Below, one piece after another: positions 55,368 to 64,000 of a stretch of DNA of 64,000 bases. Origin of the DNA: Corallococcus macrosporus (GTDB lineage Bacteria; Myxococcota; Myxococcia; Myxococcales; Myxococcaceae); assembly GCF_017302985.1 (NCBI RefSeq), contig NZ_JAFIMU010000004.1, positions 635,001 to 699,000 of the forward strand. Direction: 5' to 3'. The notes under the pieces are model-generated. The model worked only from the letters and a program-made list of their open reading frames with translations, searched no databases and had not been told where the DNA came from. Both the position numbers and the translations under genes were made by a program. Position 1 is the first letter of the stretch, and the number at the start of each line of letters is the position of its first letter.

Positions 55368-56048
55368 TCACGCGGCGTCGTGGAAGATGATTCCTGCCAT
55401 GTGCCTCAGGCCTGAGCGCACGCGGCTGACACCGTGACGGAGGTTGACGCGGTAGGTGCCTCGCGTGCCCTGGACAGGGCGATGATGCACCGCGAAGACG
55501 ACCGCGTCTCCCTGACGCAGGGAGACGACCTCCGCGCGTGACTGCATCCGGGGGCGCTGCTCTGTCAGCACGAACTCGCCGCCCGTGAAGTCCCTTCCAG
55601 GTTCCGAGAGGAGGAGGGCCACCTGGAGCGGGAAGACGTGCTCGCCATACAGGTCCTGGTGCAGGCAGTTGTAGTCGTCCACGCCGTAGCGAAGGAGCAG
55701 GGGAGTGGGCCGCACCTGTCCCGCTTCATGGCAGCGCTTGAGGAAGTCCTCGTGAGCGTCCGGATAGCGCACGTCGATGCCCATGGCCGTGTTCCAGCGG
55801 TTCGCGATGGGCGCGAGACACGGGTACAGGGCCGTGCGCAGCTTCGTCACGATCTCCGGCAACGGATGGTCGAAGTATTTGTATTCACCCCGGCCGAAGC
55901 CGTGTCTCGCCATCACCACGCGGCTTCGGAAGGCGTCGTCCAGGTCGTAGAGCAGCGCCAATGCCTCACATTCGTCGGGCGTGAGCAGGTGCTCCAGCAC
56001 CGCGCACCCACGGGCGTCCAGCTCCCGGCCCGTTTCTTCCCAGTTCAT
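55368..56048 (-). CDS. 2-oxoglutarate/Fe(II) oxygenase, ada-linked
   Basis: A 226-residue 2OG-Fe(II) oxygenase of the prolyl-hydroxylase type. The HxD motif is LHQDLYG (His130, Asp132), with a downstream basic stretch (RVNLRHGVSRV) supplying the distal His and the 2-oxoglutarate Arg. The ATG overlaps the ada stop codon by ATGA, so it is translated with Ada. The pairing suggests a role in alkylation-damage repair or response, similar to AlkB in other Ada operons, though it is not an AlkB sequence. Confidence 0.85.
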   Translation of the reverse strand: MNWEETGRELDARGCAVLEHLLTPDECEALALLYDLDDAFRSRVVMARHGFGRGEYKYFDHPLPEIVTKLRTALYPCLAPIANRWNTAMGIDVRYPDAHEDFLKRCHEAGQVRPTPLLLRYGVDDYNCLHQDLYGEHVFPLQVALLLSEPGRDFTGGEFVLTEQRPRMQSRAEVVSLRQGDAVVFAVHHRPVQGTRGTYRVNLRHGVSRVRSGLRHMAGIIFHDAA

Positions 56049-57118
56049 CGCCGCGCCTCGCGCTCCAGCAGCGTGCGCTTGCGCTCCACACCCCAGCGAT
56101 AGCCAGACAACGCACCGTCATTGCGCACCACCCGGTGACACGGAATCACCACCGCCAGGGCGTTCGCGCCGCATGCCTGCGCCACCGCTCGCACCGACTT
56201 CGGTGCGCCGATCCGCTCCGCGATGTCTGTGTAGCTCGCCGTCTTCCCCGCCGGAATCTCCCGCAGCGCCTGCCACACGCGCTGCTGGAACGCCGTGCCC
56301 CGGATGTCCAGCGGCAGGTCCAGTCCCACGCCCGGCGCCTCCACGAAGCCCACGACCTTCGCCACCAGTTGCTCGAACTGCGCATCCCCTCCCACCAGCG
56401 TTGCCTGCGGGAAGCGGTCCTGGAGGTCCTTCGCCAGCGCGTCCGGATCATCCCCCATCAGGATGGCGCACACGCCGCGGTCGCTCGTGGCCACGAGGAT
56501 GGGGCCCAGCGAGCACTCCGCGATGGCGAAGCGGATCTCCGTGTTCGCGCCCCCGGCTCGGAAGTTCGTTGGCGTCATGCCCAGGACCTGGCTGGAGGTC
56601 GCGTAGAAGCGGCCGCTGGAGTTGAACCCCGCGTCGTAGATGGCCTCGGTCACGGAGCCTCGCTTCGTCAGGCCTTCGCGGATCCGCTCCGCCCGCTGCG
56701 CCGCCGCGTAGCCCTTGGGCGTCAGCCCCGTCACGGCCTTGAACACGCGGTGCAGGTGATAGGGAGACAGCCCCGCGCGCTCCGCCAGTTGCTCCAGGCT
56801 CGGCATCTCCTCGGACGCCTGGATGAAGCGGCACAGCTCGGCCACCCGGTCCGCGTGCTTCACGGCGAGCGAGGGCTCCCCCGGCTTGCAGCGCCTGCAC
56901 GCGCGAAACCCCGCCTGCTCCGCCGCCGCCACTGACGCGTGGAACCCCACGTTCTCCGGCCGCGGCGTCCTCGCGCCACACGACGGACGGCAGTACACGC
57001 CCGTCGTCCTGACGGAATAGAAGAAGCGCCCATCCGCCGCCGCATCCCGCGCGACGACCGCCGCCCAGCGTGGGTCGCCCACCGTCGCCGCCGCGAGGGC
57101 CTCCGTCTTCGTCGCCAT
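56045..57118 (-). CDS. ada: Ada bifunctional methyltransferase and transcriptional activator
   Basis: A 357-residue full-length Ada. The N-terminal zinc domain has CRPSC (Cys43, Cys47) and CRRC (Cys74, Cys77), with the spacing of E. coli Ada, where Cys38 takes the phosphotriester methyl group. An AraC helix-turn-helix follows (PSLEQLAERAGLSPYHLHRVF), then the O6-methylguanine methyltransferase domain with active site PCHRVV. The ATG at 57118 has GGGAGG and GGAG upstream. It is expected to activate its own operon, which includes the 2OG oxygenase. Confidence 0.95.
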   Translation of the reverse strand: MATKTEALAAATVGDPRWAAVVARDAAADGRFFYSVRTTGVYCRPSCGARTPRPENVGFHASVAAAEQAGFRACRRCKPGEPSLAVKHADRVAELCRFIQASEEMPSLEQLAERAGLSPYHLHRVFKAVTGLTPKGYAAAQRAERIREGLTKRGSVTEAIYDAGFNSSGRFYATSSQVLGMTPTNFRAGGANTEIRFAIAECSLGPILVATSDRGVCAILMGDDPDALAKDLQDRFPQATLVGGDAQFEQLVAKVVGFVEAPGVGLDLPLDIRGTAFQQRVWQALREIPAGKTASYTDIAERIGAPKSVRAVAQACGANALAVVIPCHRVVRNDGALSGYRWGVERKRTLLEREARR

Positions 57119-57250
57119 GCTCCGCCTCCCTTCGATGACCACGAGGGGAAACCTAACCCCCAGCGTCCAGGCCAGCACTCCGCGCCTTGCGGTCGAATTC
57201 GGGCCCCGCGCCCCGGACAGACCTCCCGGAGCGCGGGAAGGGCACCGCCG

Positions 57251-58282
57251 CTACCCGCAGGCGTCCACGAGCCGGCGCTCCGGCCGCCGCTCCCAGCCGC
57301 GCCCGTGGAAGGCCGCGCCCACCACCAGCGGCATCGTCACCGTGGCCTCTCCGTACACCATCTGCTCGTGCACGGTGGACACCTTGCCCCAGCTGCTGGC
57401 CTCGCGCAGCGTGGAGCCGGAAAGCGCGCCGTCACGCTCGTCCGCCACCGTGAGCTGCACCGCGTACTTGTGCATGGCCACCGGCTGCTCCACGAAGTCC
57501 GCCGCCACCACGATGTCCTGGGCGAAGTTCTTCGGCACGCCGCCGCCCACCATGAACAACCCCGAGTCCTCCATCCGCAGCCGGCACTTCGTCAGCTCCA
57601 GGAAGTCCCTCGCGCTGTCGATGGACACCTGCGGCCTGCCCGCGCGGTGCCACTGGTGGTGCACCAGCCCGAAGCCCGCCGAGCAGTCGCTGAACGCCGG
57701 GACGAAGATGGGCACGCCCACCTCATGCGCCGCCAGCACCACGCTGTCGCGCGTCCTGCCGTGCTTCACCAGGTAGCGGCCCATCTCCCCGATGAACTCG
57801 CGCGACGAGTACGGGCGCGGCTCCAGCTCCGCCGCGATGCGCGCGATGGTGGCGTCGCACTCGCGCAGCTCGTCCTCGTCGATGTACGTGTCGTAGATGC
57901 GGTCGATGTGCAGCTCGCGCAGCGCATTGTCGTCCGCGTCCGCGCGGCCCTTGTAGTGGCGGAAGCCCAGGGCCTCGAAGAAGTCCTGGTCCACGATGAG
58001 CGCCCCGGTGGAGACGATGGCGTCCACCATCCGGTGACGCACCATGTCCACCACCACCTGCTTCAGGCCGGCGGAGAACAGGCTGCCGGCGAGGCAGAGG
58101 ATGACCCCGCACTTCTCGTCACGGAGCATGGCGTCATAGAGCCCCGCGGCGCGGCTCAGGTTGCGCGCCTGGAACGCCATGTGCCCCATGGCCTCCACGA
58201 GGGGCCGTACGTCCAACGCCTTGATGTCGATGTGCTGGATGGGAGCGCGAAGCAGCCCGGTCTTGCTGAGTGTGTCTGTCAC
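57251..58282 (-). CDS. Deoxyhypusine synthase-like protein
   Basis: A 343-residue homologue of deoxyhypusine synthase. The active-site Lys region SWGKV (Lys300) and the NAD-binding GGGVPKNF stretch are present. Eukaryotic DHS modifies eIF5A. Bacteria lack eIF5A, so this family is thought to act on polyamines or another target, such as homospermidine formation; this is not settled. GTG at 58282 is preferred over a TTG 19 codons upstream because the homologous N-terminus begins there. It is divergent from the large hydrolase gene. Confidence 0.83.
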   Translation of the reverse strand: MTDTLSKTGLLRAPIQHIDIKALDVRPLVEAMGHMAFQARNLSRAAGLYDAMLRDEKCGVILCLAGSLFSAGLKQVVVDMVRHRMVDAIVSTGALIVDQDFFEALGFRHYKGRADADDNALRELHIDRIYDTYIDEDELRECDATIARIAAELEPRPYSSREFIGEMGRYLVKHGRTRDSVVLAAHEVGVPIFVPAFSDCSAGFGLVHHQWHRAGRPQVSIDSARDFLELTKCRLRMEDSGLFMVGGGVPKNFAQDIVVAADFVEQPVAMHKYAVQLTVADERDGALSGSTLREASSWGKVSTVHEQMVYGEATVTMPLVVGAAFHGRGWERRPERRLVDACG

Positions 58283-58523
58283 GGCGGGTGTACCCCGACG
58301 GCCGTTGATGGAGGTCGGGAGGCCCTGGGCCGACAACAAGCGCCACCCGAGACGTCCTACGGTCCGGCCTCGGGAGAGGGGGGACCGCCATCGGAGACGT
58401 CAGGTGGCGTGCGACCCGTGCTCCCTAACACGCCAGCCGGGCGGGTGCGAGCAATGTCTGGCAGCACGCCTGCGTATGACGTGACAGGATGCCGCACCCA
58501 TTCCTCCATCCCATGAGCAAGCC

Positions 58524-61500
58524 ATGTCCCACCTGCGTCTGATGTGGAAGCGCTCCCGTCTGCTCTGGCCCACGCTGGCCGCCTGCGCCGCGGCGCCCGC
58601 CTGGGCCGCTCCCGCGCCCATCGCCGTCCCCAACGCCGGCTTCGAAACCGCCGCCGCCACCGGCCTGCCCCAGGGCTGGACCGCCTCCGGCCAGGGCAAG
58701 GTGTCCGCCCGCGGCGACGCGAAGGCGGAGGGCAGCCGAAGCCTTGTCATTGAAAACCCCCAGGGCGGCGCGGAGACCACCGTCGTCTCCGAGCCCGTGA
58801 AGCTCCAGGTGGGCCGCCTCTACCGGCTCTCCGCCTGGGTGCGCACGAAGGGCGTGCAGGCGGATGCGCAGGCCCGCTACCCCACGGCGCTGGGCGCGTG
58901 TCTGTCCATGCAGAGCTTCCCCTTCACCAACTGCTCGCCGCCGCAGGGCGCGGACCAGAGCGGCCGGGTGCAGGTGCTGTTCTTCGCCACCACGTCCAAT
59001 GATCGCGTGCGCGCGCACCTGGGCCACAACGGCAAGGCCACCGGCACCGCGTGGTTCGACGACGTGAAGCTGGAAGAGGTGGACGACGTCACCGCGTACG
59101 TCCCCATGGAGAGCGTGCGCTGGGCCGGCAAGGGCTTCCGCTACGACGACGGCGGCTGGGTGTACGTGCACATCGAGGGCGAGCCCTACGAGCGCGGCCG
59201 GCAGTACGGCGAGCTCGTGTCGCAGGAGATCGTCCGCTACATCGAGAAGCTGGGCATCCAGAAGGACAAGACGGACGCCGCGAAGGGCTGGGCGCAGGTG
59301 CGCCTGCTCGCGGATTCGCTGTTCCTGCGCCGCTTCGAGCCCGAGTACCTGGAGGAGATGAAGGGCATCGCCGACGGCGCCAACGTGGGCGGCGCGAAGT
59401 TCAAGGGCCCGGACGGCAAGGAGCGCGACCTGGACGTGCTGGACGTCGTCGCCATCAACTCCGCCGTGGACCTGGGCCAACTGGAGGACGCCAACCGCGT
59501 CACCGCGTCACCGCTCTCCGGCCGCACCTTCCTCAAGGGCGAGGACGAGAACGGCCGGGCGGGGGAGGGCGACCACTGCTCGTCGTTCGTGGCCACGAAG
59601 TCCGCGACGAAGGACGGCCGCGTCGTCATGGGGCAGATCTTCATGTGGAACGGCTACACCGGCGTCCACTGGGACGTGGTGCTGGACGTGCAGCCCACCA
59701 AGGGCCACCGCTTCGTGATGCAGACCTTCCCGGGCGGCATCCACAGCGGCTCCGACTGGATGCTCAACGACGCGGGCATCGTCATCGGTGAGACGACGGT
59801 GGGCCAGACGCCCTTCAACATCGACGGCACGCCGCAGAGCAACCGCATCCGCAAGGCCGTGCAGTACGCGAACTCCATCGACGACGTGGAGCGCATCCTC
59901 AAGGACCGCAACAACGGCCTCTACACCAACGACTGGACGCTCGCGGACACCAAGACGGACGAGGGCGCGTGCCTCCTCCTGGGCACCGCGAAGACGCGCC
60001 TGTGGCGCACCGGCAGCAAGGGCAAGGCCTCCGACACGCCCGGAAACCTCAAGGACTTCATCTGGGCCAACAACAACAACCGCGACCCGGAGGTCCGCAA
60101 GGAGTCCGTGCCCAACGCGAGCAACGCCCCGGTGGACCTGGCCTTCAACACCTGGAACCGCGACATCGCCTTCCAGGAGTACTACGCGAAGTACGGCAAG
60201 GGCGGCTTCGACGTGGACAGCGCCACGCGGATGATGGCCTCCAGCCCCATCAACCGCCCGCACGCGTGTGACGGCAAGGTCACCACGTCGGAGATGGCGG
60301 AGAAGCTGATGTTCCTCGCCCACTACGGCAAGACGACGCTGCGCGAGAAGATGGTGGGCAGCCGGTGGATCCCGGACCTGCCCGGCGCCACGCCGCACCT
60401 GTCCCTGGGCTACACCGCGTTCAGCCCCGTCTACGTGGCGGATCAGCTCAAGGCCGCCAAGGCGAAGCAGAAGCCGGAGCCCAAGGCGGACGCGAAGCCC
60501 AAGCGCGACTTCGCCCGCGTGAAGGACGCGCTGTCCTTCGACGAAAAGAAGCTCTGGTCCAACACGGTGTTCCCCGCGACGGACGCGGACAACTGGTTCG
60601 GCAGCGGCTCCGCCGCGTACTGGACCCAGCTCAAGGACCTGCCGGAAGGCGATGACCTGTCCAAGGCCTTCGACACCCAGCGCGACGCGCTCGCGGAGCT
60701 CAACGCCCGCTACCTGTACGTCACGGCCCGCGAGGGCGACGTGGTGCCCAACGCGGCGCGCACGGACTACGGCCGCTACGGCCAGTACGCGGTGCCGCGC
60801 ATCAAGGGCACGTACCTCCTGCACCAACTGCGGCTGACCCTGGGCAACGCGAAGTTCGCCAAGGTGATGGGCGCGGTGCACGGCAAGTTCGCCAACAAGA
60901 AGCTCAGCACGCAGGACTTCATCCGCACCGCCTCCGAGGCCGCGGGCCAGGACGTGGGGCCGCTCGTGAAGCAGTGGGTGGAGCGCGGAGGGCTGCCCGC
61001 GCCGCGCCTCACCACGCGCGCCCAGAAGGCGAAGGAGGGCTACGAAGTCACGCTGAAGGTGGACCAGTCCGGGACGCCCTGGCGCTTCGCCACGCTGGTG
61101 GAGGTGCAGACGGAGAAGGGCAGCGTGCTGGAGCGCGTGGAGGTGAAGGGCGGCAGTGACACCTTCACCGTGAAGGTCGCGGACCGGCCGGTGCGCGTGG
61201 TGTTCAACGTGGGCAACGACATCCCCGTGGCCCGCGAGCGCTACCAGACCCTGGCCAACACGCTGGATGACTGGGAGAAGCTCCTCTTCGTCTACGGCTC
61301 CGCGCACCAGGTGGAGTCCATGCGCACGCTTGCGACGAACTACCGCGAGCAGCTGGCGGACGCGTCCCCGGAGAAGCTGGCCCCGCTCAAGCCGGACGCG
61401 GAGGTGACGGACGCGGAGCTGGCGGACCGCGACCTCGTCGTCTTCGGCGGCCTGGAGGACAACGGGCTTCTGGCGCGCCTGGCGGCGGAGAAGAAGCTGC

Positions 61501-61799
61501 CGGTGGAGCTGGGCCGGCGCTACTTCCGGTGGCAGGGCAAGACGTACGGCCGCGCGGATGACGGCCTGGCCATGGCGCTGCCCAACCCCTGGAACCCGAA
61601 GCGGACGCTGTACCTCTTCGTCGCCAACAGCGGCCTGGAGCTGTGGCACATGACGCGCTCGTTCCAGCGCGGCCTCCAGAGCTGGGCCCTGTTCCGCGCG
61701 GGCGAGGTCAGCGGCAAGGGCTTCCACGCGGCGGACGGCTTCACGCAGGAGCTGTCCGTGGACCTGCCCGCTCCCAAGCTGGGCATGCTCACGCCCTGA
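58524..61799 (+). CDS. Secreted Ntn-hydrolase (C45 / phospholipase B-like) chimera
   Basis: A 1091-residue secreted protein. After a signal peptide (to about APAWA) comes a carbohydrate-binding-like beta domain (about residues 33-188). The next part (about 215-640) is a C45/phospholipase B-like Ntn-hydrolase, with a likely autoproteolytic nucleophile Cys352 in GDHCSSFVATKS. A linker rich in Lys/Pro leads to a C-terminal segment (about 740-870) that resembles the terminal part of M1 peptidases but has no HExxH motif. The chimera may bind glycans and cleave an amide or acyl bond outside the cell. The substrate is unknown. Confidence 0.75.
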   Translation: MSHLRLMWKRSRLLWPTLAACAAAPAWAAPAPIAVPNAGFETAAATGLPQGWTASGQGKVSARGDAKAEGSRSLVIENPQGGAETTVVSEPVKLQVGRLYRLSAWVRTKGVQADAQARYPTALGACLSMQSFPFTNCSPPQGADQSGRVQVLFFATTSNDRVRAHLGHNGKATGTAWFDDVKLEEVDDVTAYVPMESVRWAGKGFRYDDGGWVYVHIEGEPYERGRQYGELVSQEIVRYIEKLGIQKDKTDAAKGWAQVRLLADSLFLRRFEPEYLEEMKGIADGANVGGAKFKGPDGKERDLDVLDVVAINSAVDLGQLEDANRVTASPLSGRTFLKGEDENGRAGEGDHCSSFVATKSATKDGRVVMGQIFMWNGYTGVHWDVVLDVQPTKGHRFVMQTFPGGIHSGSDWMLNDAGIVIGETTVGQTPFNIDGTPQSNRIRKAVQYANSIDDVERILKDRNNGLYTNDWTLADTKTDEGACLLLGTAKTRLWRTGSKGKASDTPGNLKDFIWANNNNRDPEVRKESVPNASNAPVDLAFNTWNRDIAFQEYYAKYGKGGFDVDSATRMMASSPINRPHACDGKVTTSEMAEKLMFLAHYGKTTLREKMVGSRWIPDLPGATPHLSLGYTAFSPVYVADQLKAAKAKQKPEPKADAKPKRDFARVKDALSFDEKKLWSNTVFPATDADNWFGSGSAAYWTQLKDLPEGDDLSKAFDTQRDALAELNARYLYVTAREGDVVPNAARTDYGRYGQYAVPRIKGTYLLHQLRLTLGNAKFAKVMGAVHGKFANKKLSTQDFIRTASEAAGQDVGPLVKQWVERGGLPAPRLTTRAQKAKEGYEVTLKVDQSGTPWRFATLVEVQTEKGSVLERVEVKGGSDTFTVKVADRPVRVVFNVGNDIPVARERYQTLANTLDDWEKLLFVYGSAHQVESMRTLATNYREQLADASPEKLAPLKPDAEVTDAELADRDLVVFGGLEDNGLLARLAAEKKLPVELGRRYFRWQGKTYGRADDGLAMALPNPWNPKRTLYLFVANSGLELWHMTRSFQRGLQSWALFRAGEVSGKGFHAADGFTQELSVDLPAPKLGMLTP

Positions 61800-61812
61800 A
61801 CGACCGCACCGG

Positions 61813-61847
61813 CACCGCGCGGAAAGCAGCAGTCCTTCCGCGCGGTG
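61813..61847. terminator. Strong terminator between convergent genes
   Basis: A perfect 12-base inverted repeat CACCGCGCGGAA / TTCCGCGCGGTG with an 11-base loop lies between the stop of the large hydrolase gene and the stop of the GMC oxidoreductase gene. It can act on both strands. Confidence 0.75.
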
Positions 61848-61862
61848 GAGGTGGCCGCGGCG

Positions 61863-63620
61863 TCAGGGCATTTGTGCGGGGCCGTGGTGCTTCGGGACCA
61901 GCCGGGCCGCGAGGTCCATGGCCAGGGCCACCATGGTCATGGTCGGGTTCCACGAGCCGCCCTGGGGCCAGAGGGCGCCTCCCGTGACGTAGACGTTCTT
62001 CGTGCCCCGCAGCAGGTAGTCCAGGTTGACCGGCGCGCTGTCGTCCTCGCCGATGTGGAGCGTGGAGCTCTCGTGCACGAGGGCGTCCACCCGCCGCTCC
62101 TTCACGTCCGGGCGCTGGGAGGTCCAGGTCCCCACGTCGGGAGAACCGTGCCAGTACTGCACCCGGTCCGGTCCCTTCGGGCTGAGCACCCTCTCCAGGA
62201 CCTCGAAGGTGCTCTGGTCCATGGCGTTCCAGGTGTGCTGGTCGGACTCGTTCACCGTCACCCGGAGCAGTGAGTTCGTCGTGGGGTTCGCGTCCGCGCC
62301 GTTCGCCCGGAACCACGTGTTCGGGTTGCGGTAGTCCAGCTCGCCGAGCACCGCGCAGACGAAGACCACGTACTCGTTGGAGGACTGGAGCTGGGCCATG
62401 GAGGCGGTGGCCACCACGTCCGGCATGTACCTCAGCGCGGTGCCTGCGTTGTGCTCGGGGGCGCGGTCCGACAGCGCGGACAGCTGGATGTGGAACTGCT
62501 GCGACCAGTCCTGCGCCTTGCCGGCGACGTAGCACGCCCCCAGCTCCAGGCTCCCGAACTCGCCCTTGGGGTCCAGGTCCGCGCGGGGCACTCGCGCGAC
62601 CAGGGAGGTGATGAAGTGGGCGGAGAAGCGTTCCCCCACCCTCCTGAGCTGGGGAAAGGAATTGCGCACGAGCGTCGTCGGAGGAAGCGTGCCCATGGCC
62701 AGGATGAGCTTCGCGTCATTGAGCGGCAGCACTCCCCGCGAGGTCATCAGCGCGGTGGCCGTGCCCTCCTGTTGCACGATGCTCTCGACGATGCACTCCG
62801 TGGCGACGTCCAGCGGCGCGCCCTTGTTCTCCAGCGCCAGCTGCCGCTGGTTCATCACCAGCTCGAGGAGCGCGCCGGGCGTCGAGTACTTCTGGAAGTC
62901 GATGCCGTTGGTGTCTGGGTCCCCGGAGGCGAGCGGCGCCGGTTCGGTCCGGTAGATGGTGGGCACCTGTCCGTACCCCTGCGCCAGCAGGTTCTGGACG
63001 GTGAGCTGCAGCGCGCCGTACACGGGCCGCTGCTGCTGGATGATGCGCAACTCCTCAGGGCTCCGGTGGGCATCCACCTTGTCCGCGGGGTGCACCTGGA
63101 GCAGCGCCTCCGCGCGGGCGAAGTTCTCCTCGGCCGCCGCGATGGTGCGCCCCGGCCACCCCTGCAGCTCCTGGCCCTTGGGGCGGGGGCACCACGCGCT
63201 CCACAGCGTGGAGCGGCCTCCGAAGAAGGGCACCATGCCGTGCTGCCAGGTGACGGTGCCATCCGCGCCGCTCGCGGTGGACGCAGCCAGCGTCCACGGG
63301 AACGTCTCCGACATGCCGCCCAGCGTTCCCACGAAGGGCAGGGGCAGGTTCTGGAAGTGCTCCGGCAGGAAGAAGGGGCCTCGCTCCAGCATCAGGATGC
63401 GGCAGTGCGGGTTCTGCTCCAGCGCGCGGTGCGCCACGGCGAGCCCGCAGAAGCCCGTTCCGACAATCACCAGGTCGTACTTCTTTTCCTCCCGGGCCTC
63501 CTTCCAGCCTTCGTTGGACAGGAAGAAGACGTGGTCCATCACCCGCTGCCCCGTGGGGGACTGGGGACCGGGGGTTGGAAAGCCATGCTGGAAATTGGGC
63601 GTCGACGAAGCAGCGGACAT
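61863..63620 (-). CDS. GMC-family FAD oxidoreductase
   Basis: A 585-residue glucose-methanol-choline oxidoreductase. The FAD-binding motif is YDLVIVGTGFCGLAVAHRA, and the C-terminal GGALWPQGGSWNPTMT with the STLHIG histidine is typical of the family. Family members oxidise alcohols or sterols with FAD. AAGGAG lies five bases before the ATG at 63620. No transmembrane or signal segment is seen. It is divergent from a TetR gene and probably controlled by it. Confidence 0.88.
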   Translation of the reverse strand: MSAASSTPNFQHGFPTPGPQSPTGQRVMDHVFFLSNEGWKEAREEKKYDLVIVGTGFCGLAVAHRALEQNPHCRILMLERGPFFLPEHFQNLPLPFVGTLGGMSETFPWTLAASTASGADGTVTWQHGMVPFFGGRSTLWSAWCPRPKGQELQGWPGRTIAAAEENFARAEALLQVHPADKVDAHRSPEELRIIQQQRPVYGALQLTVQNLLAQGYGQVPTIYRTEPAPLASGDPDTNGIDFQKYSTPGALLELVMNQRQLALENKGAPLDVATECIVESIVQQEGTATALMTSRGVLPLNDAKLILAMGTLPPTTLVRNSFPQLRRVGERFSAHFITSLVARVPRADLDPKGEFGSLELGACYVAGKAQDWSQQFHIQLSALSDRAPEHNAGTALRYMPDVVATASMAQLQSSNEYVVFVCAVLGELDYRNPNTWFRANGADANPTTNSLLRVTVNESDQHTWNAMDQSTFEVLERVLSPKGPDRVQYWHGSPDVGTWTSQRPDVKERRVDALVHESSTLHIGEDDSAPVNLDYLLRGTKNVYVTGGALWPQGGSWNPTMTMVALAMDLAARLVPKHHGPAQMP

Positions 63621-63655
63621 GAGCGCTCCTTGTGGACACTCCCGTGGGGTCGGGA

Positions 63656-63666
63656 TTGTCAGACAA
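63656..63666. promoter_or_regulatory. Candidate TetR operator dyad 1
   Basis: Perfect palindrome TTGTC-A-GACAA, 36 bases upstream of the GMC oxidoreductase start. It lies where a repressor would block transcription. Inferred only from symmetry and place. Confidence 0.35.
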
Positions 63667-63691
63667 AATACTCCCATCTTGGATGGCGCGT

Positions 63692-63707
63692 CTGTCAATG
63701 AAGACAG
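63692..63707. promoter_or_regulatory. Candidate TetR operator dyad 2
   Basis: CTGTC and GACAG flank a six-base centre (AATGAA). The arms match those of dyad 1 (TGTC / GACA). A TTGACA-like hexamer on the minus strand overlaps it and could be the -35 of the GMC gene. Inferred only. Confidence 0.35.
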
Positions 63708-63810
63708 GGATTGAAATGACTCGCACCGCGGTCGCGGGTCTGCGTGGACCTGTCATTGCGGTCAGGCCACCTCCTGTCTGCCTGCCCACACCCTGAAAGC
63801 CCCGGCTGAT

Positions 63811-63838
63811 TTGACTCCGGGACGGAGAGGGTTAAATC
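63811..63838 (+). promoter_or_regulatory. Candidate promoter of the TetR gene
   Basis: TTGACT (63811-63816) and TAAATC (63833-63838) are 16 bases apart and lie 12 bases before the ATG of the TetR gene. The leader would be very short. Confidence 0.35.
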
Positions 63839-63850
63839 TCCCTTCAGGAA

Positions 63851-64000
63851 ATGAATCGAGATTCAAAATCTGAGGCGCCCGTCAAACGGCTGCGCTCGCG
63901 CATGAAGGAAGCCACCGCCGACGCCATCCTGTCGGCGGCCGCGGGGGTGTTCGCCCGTGACGGCCTGCACGCGGCGAAGATGGAGTCCATCGCCGAGCAG
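63851..64000 (+). CDS. TetR-family regulator, truncated by window end
   Basis: The first 50 codons of a TetR-family regulator. The helix-turn-helix region starts with RMKEATADAILSAAAGVFARD and continues to KMESIAEQ, where the window stops. The gene diverges from the GMC oxidoreductase gene, with 230 bases between them that hold two dyad sites. It is likely to repress that gene; the ligand is unknown. AGGA precedes the ATG closely. Confidence 0.8.
   Translation, partial: MNRDSKSEAPVKRLRSRMKEATADAILSAAAGVFARDGLHAAKMESIAEQ

Overview
The window comes from a high-GC myxobacterium, most likely Corallococcus or a close relative (Myxococcota). The evidence is a very GC-rich coding background, a kinase with a PEGA-repeat tail, a DUF2381-type secreted protein, many small lipoproteins and outer-membrane barrels, and tandem paralogous families. 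No tRNA, CRISPR array, complete insertion sequence or replication origin was recognised.

Layout. 1-2167: the 3' part of a 23S rRNA gene, a 5S rRNA gene and the operon terminator. 2.3-9.5 kb: a membrane-anchored Ser/Thr kinase, two consecutive lysine 2,3-aminomutase family radical-SAM enzymes, and three minus-strand envelope genes. 9.7-16.6 kb: a rightward housekeeping run, SpoIID-like protein, queA, tgt, yajC, secD, secF (queuosine tRNA modification followed by the Sec accessory complex). 16.6-25 kb: an outer-membrane barrel, recJ, a YHS-domain protein, a barrel plus metallopeptidase-like lipoprotein operon, aspS, and an OprB-type porin.

25-36 kb: accessory region with three tandem JmjC/cupin_8 oxygenase-like genes, the third lacking all three iron ligands; a membrane-anchored TPR-CHAT protease; an M14 carboxypeptidase; and three tandem two-domain lipoproteins. 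36-42.4 kb: a methyltransferase/AraC divergent pair, two lipoproteins, an nth operon with an iron alcohol dehydrogenase and an ABM monooxygenase, and menB.

42.4-48.2 kb: the most striking cluster. Two different lipoxygenases are divergent, and a cytochrome P450 follows the second at 21 bases. The P450 keeps its heme motif but lacks the acid-alcohol pair needed for O2 activation, so it may rearrange fatty-acid hydroperoxides made by the lipoxygenases. This looks like a complete bacterial oxylipin pathway.

48.2-55.3 kb: lower-GC accessory DNA with a DUF2381 group, a DUF3103-like secreted protein, a gene remnant, and a large membrane-anchored KAP-type P-loop NTPase in clearly foreign, low-GC DNA (a phage-exclusion candidate). 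55.3-64 kb: an ada / 2-oxoglutarate oxygenase operon, a deoxyhypusine synthase-like gene, a large secreted Ntn-hydrolase chimera, and a GMC oxidoreductase divergent from a TetR regulator that runs off the window end.
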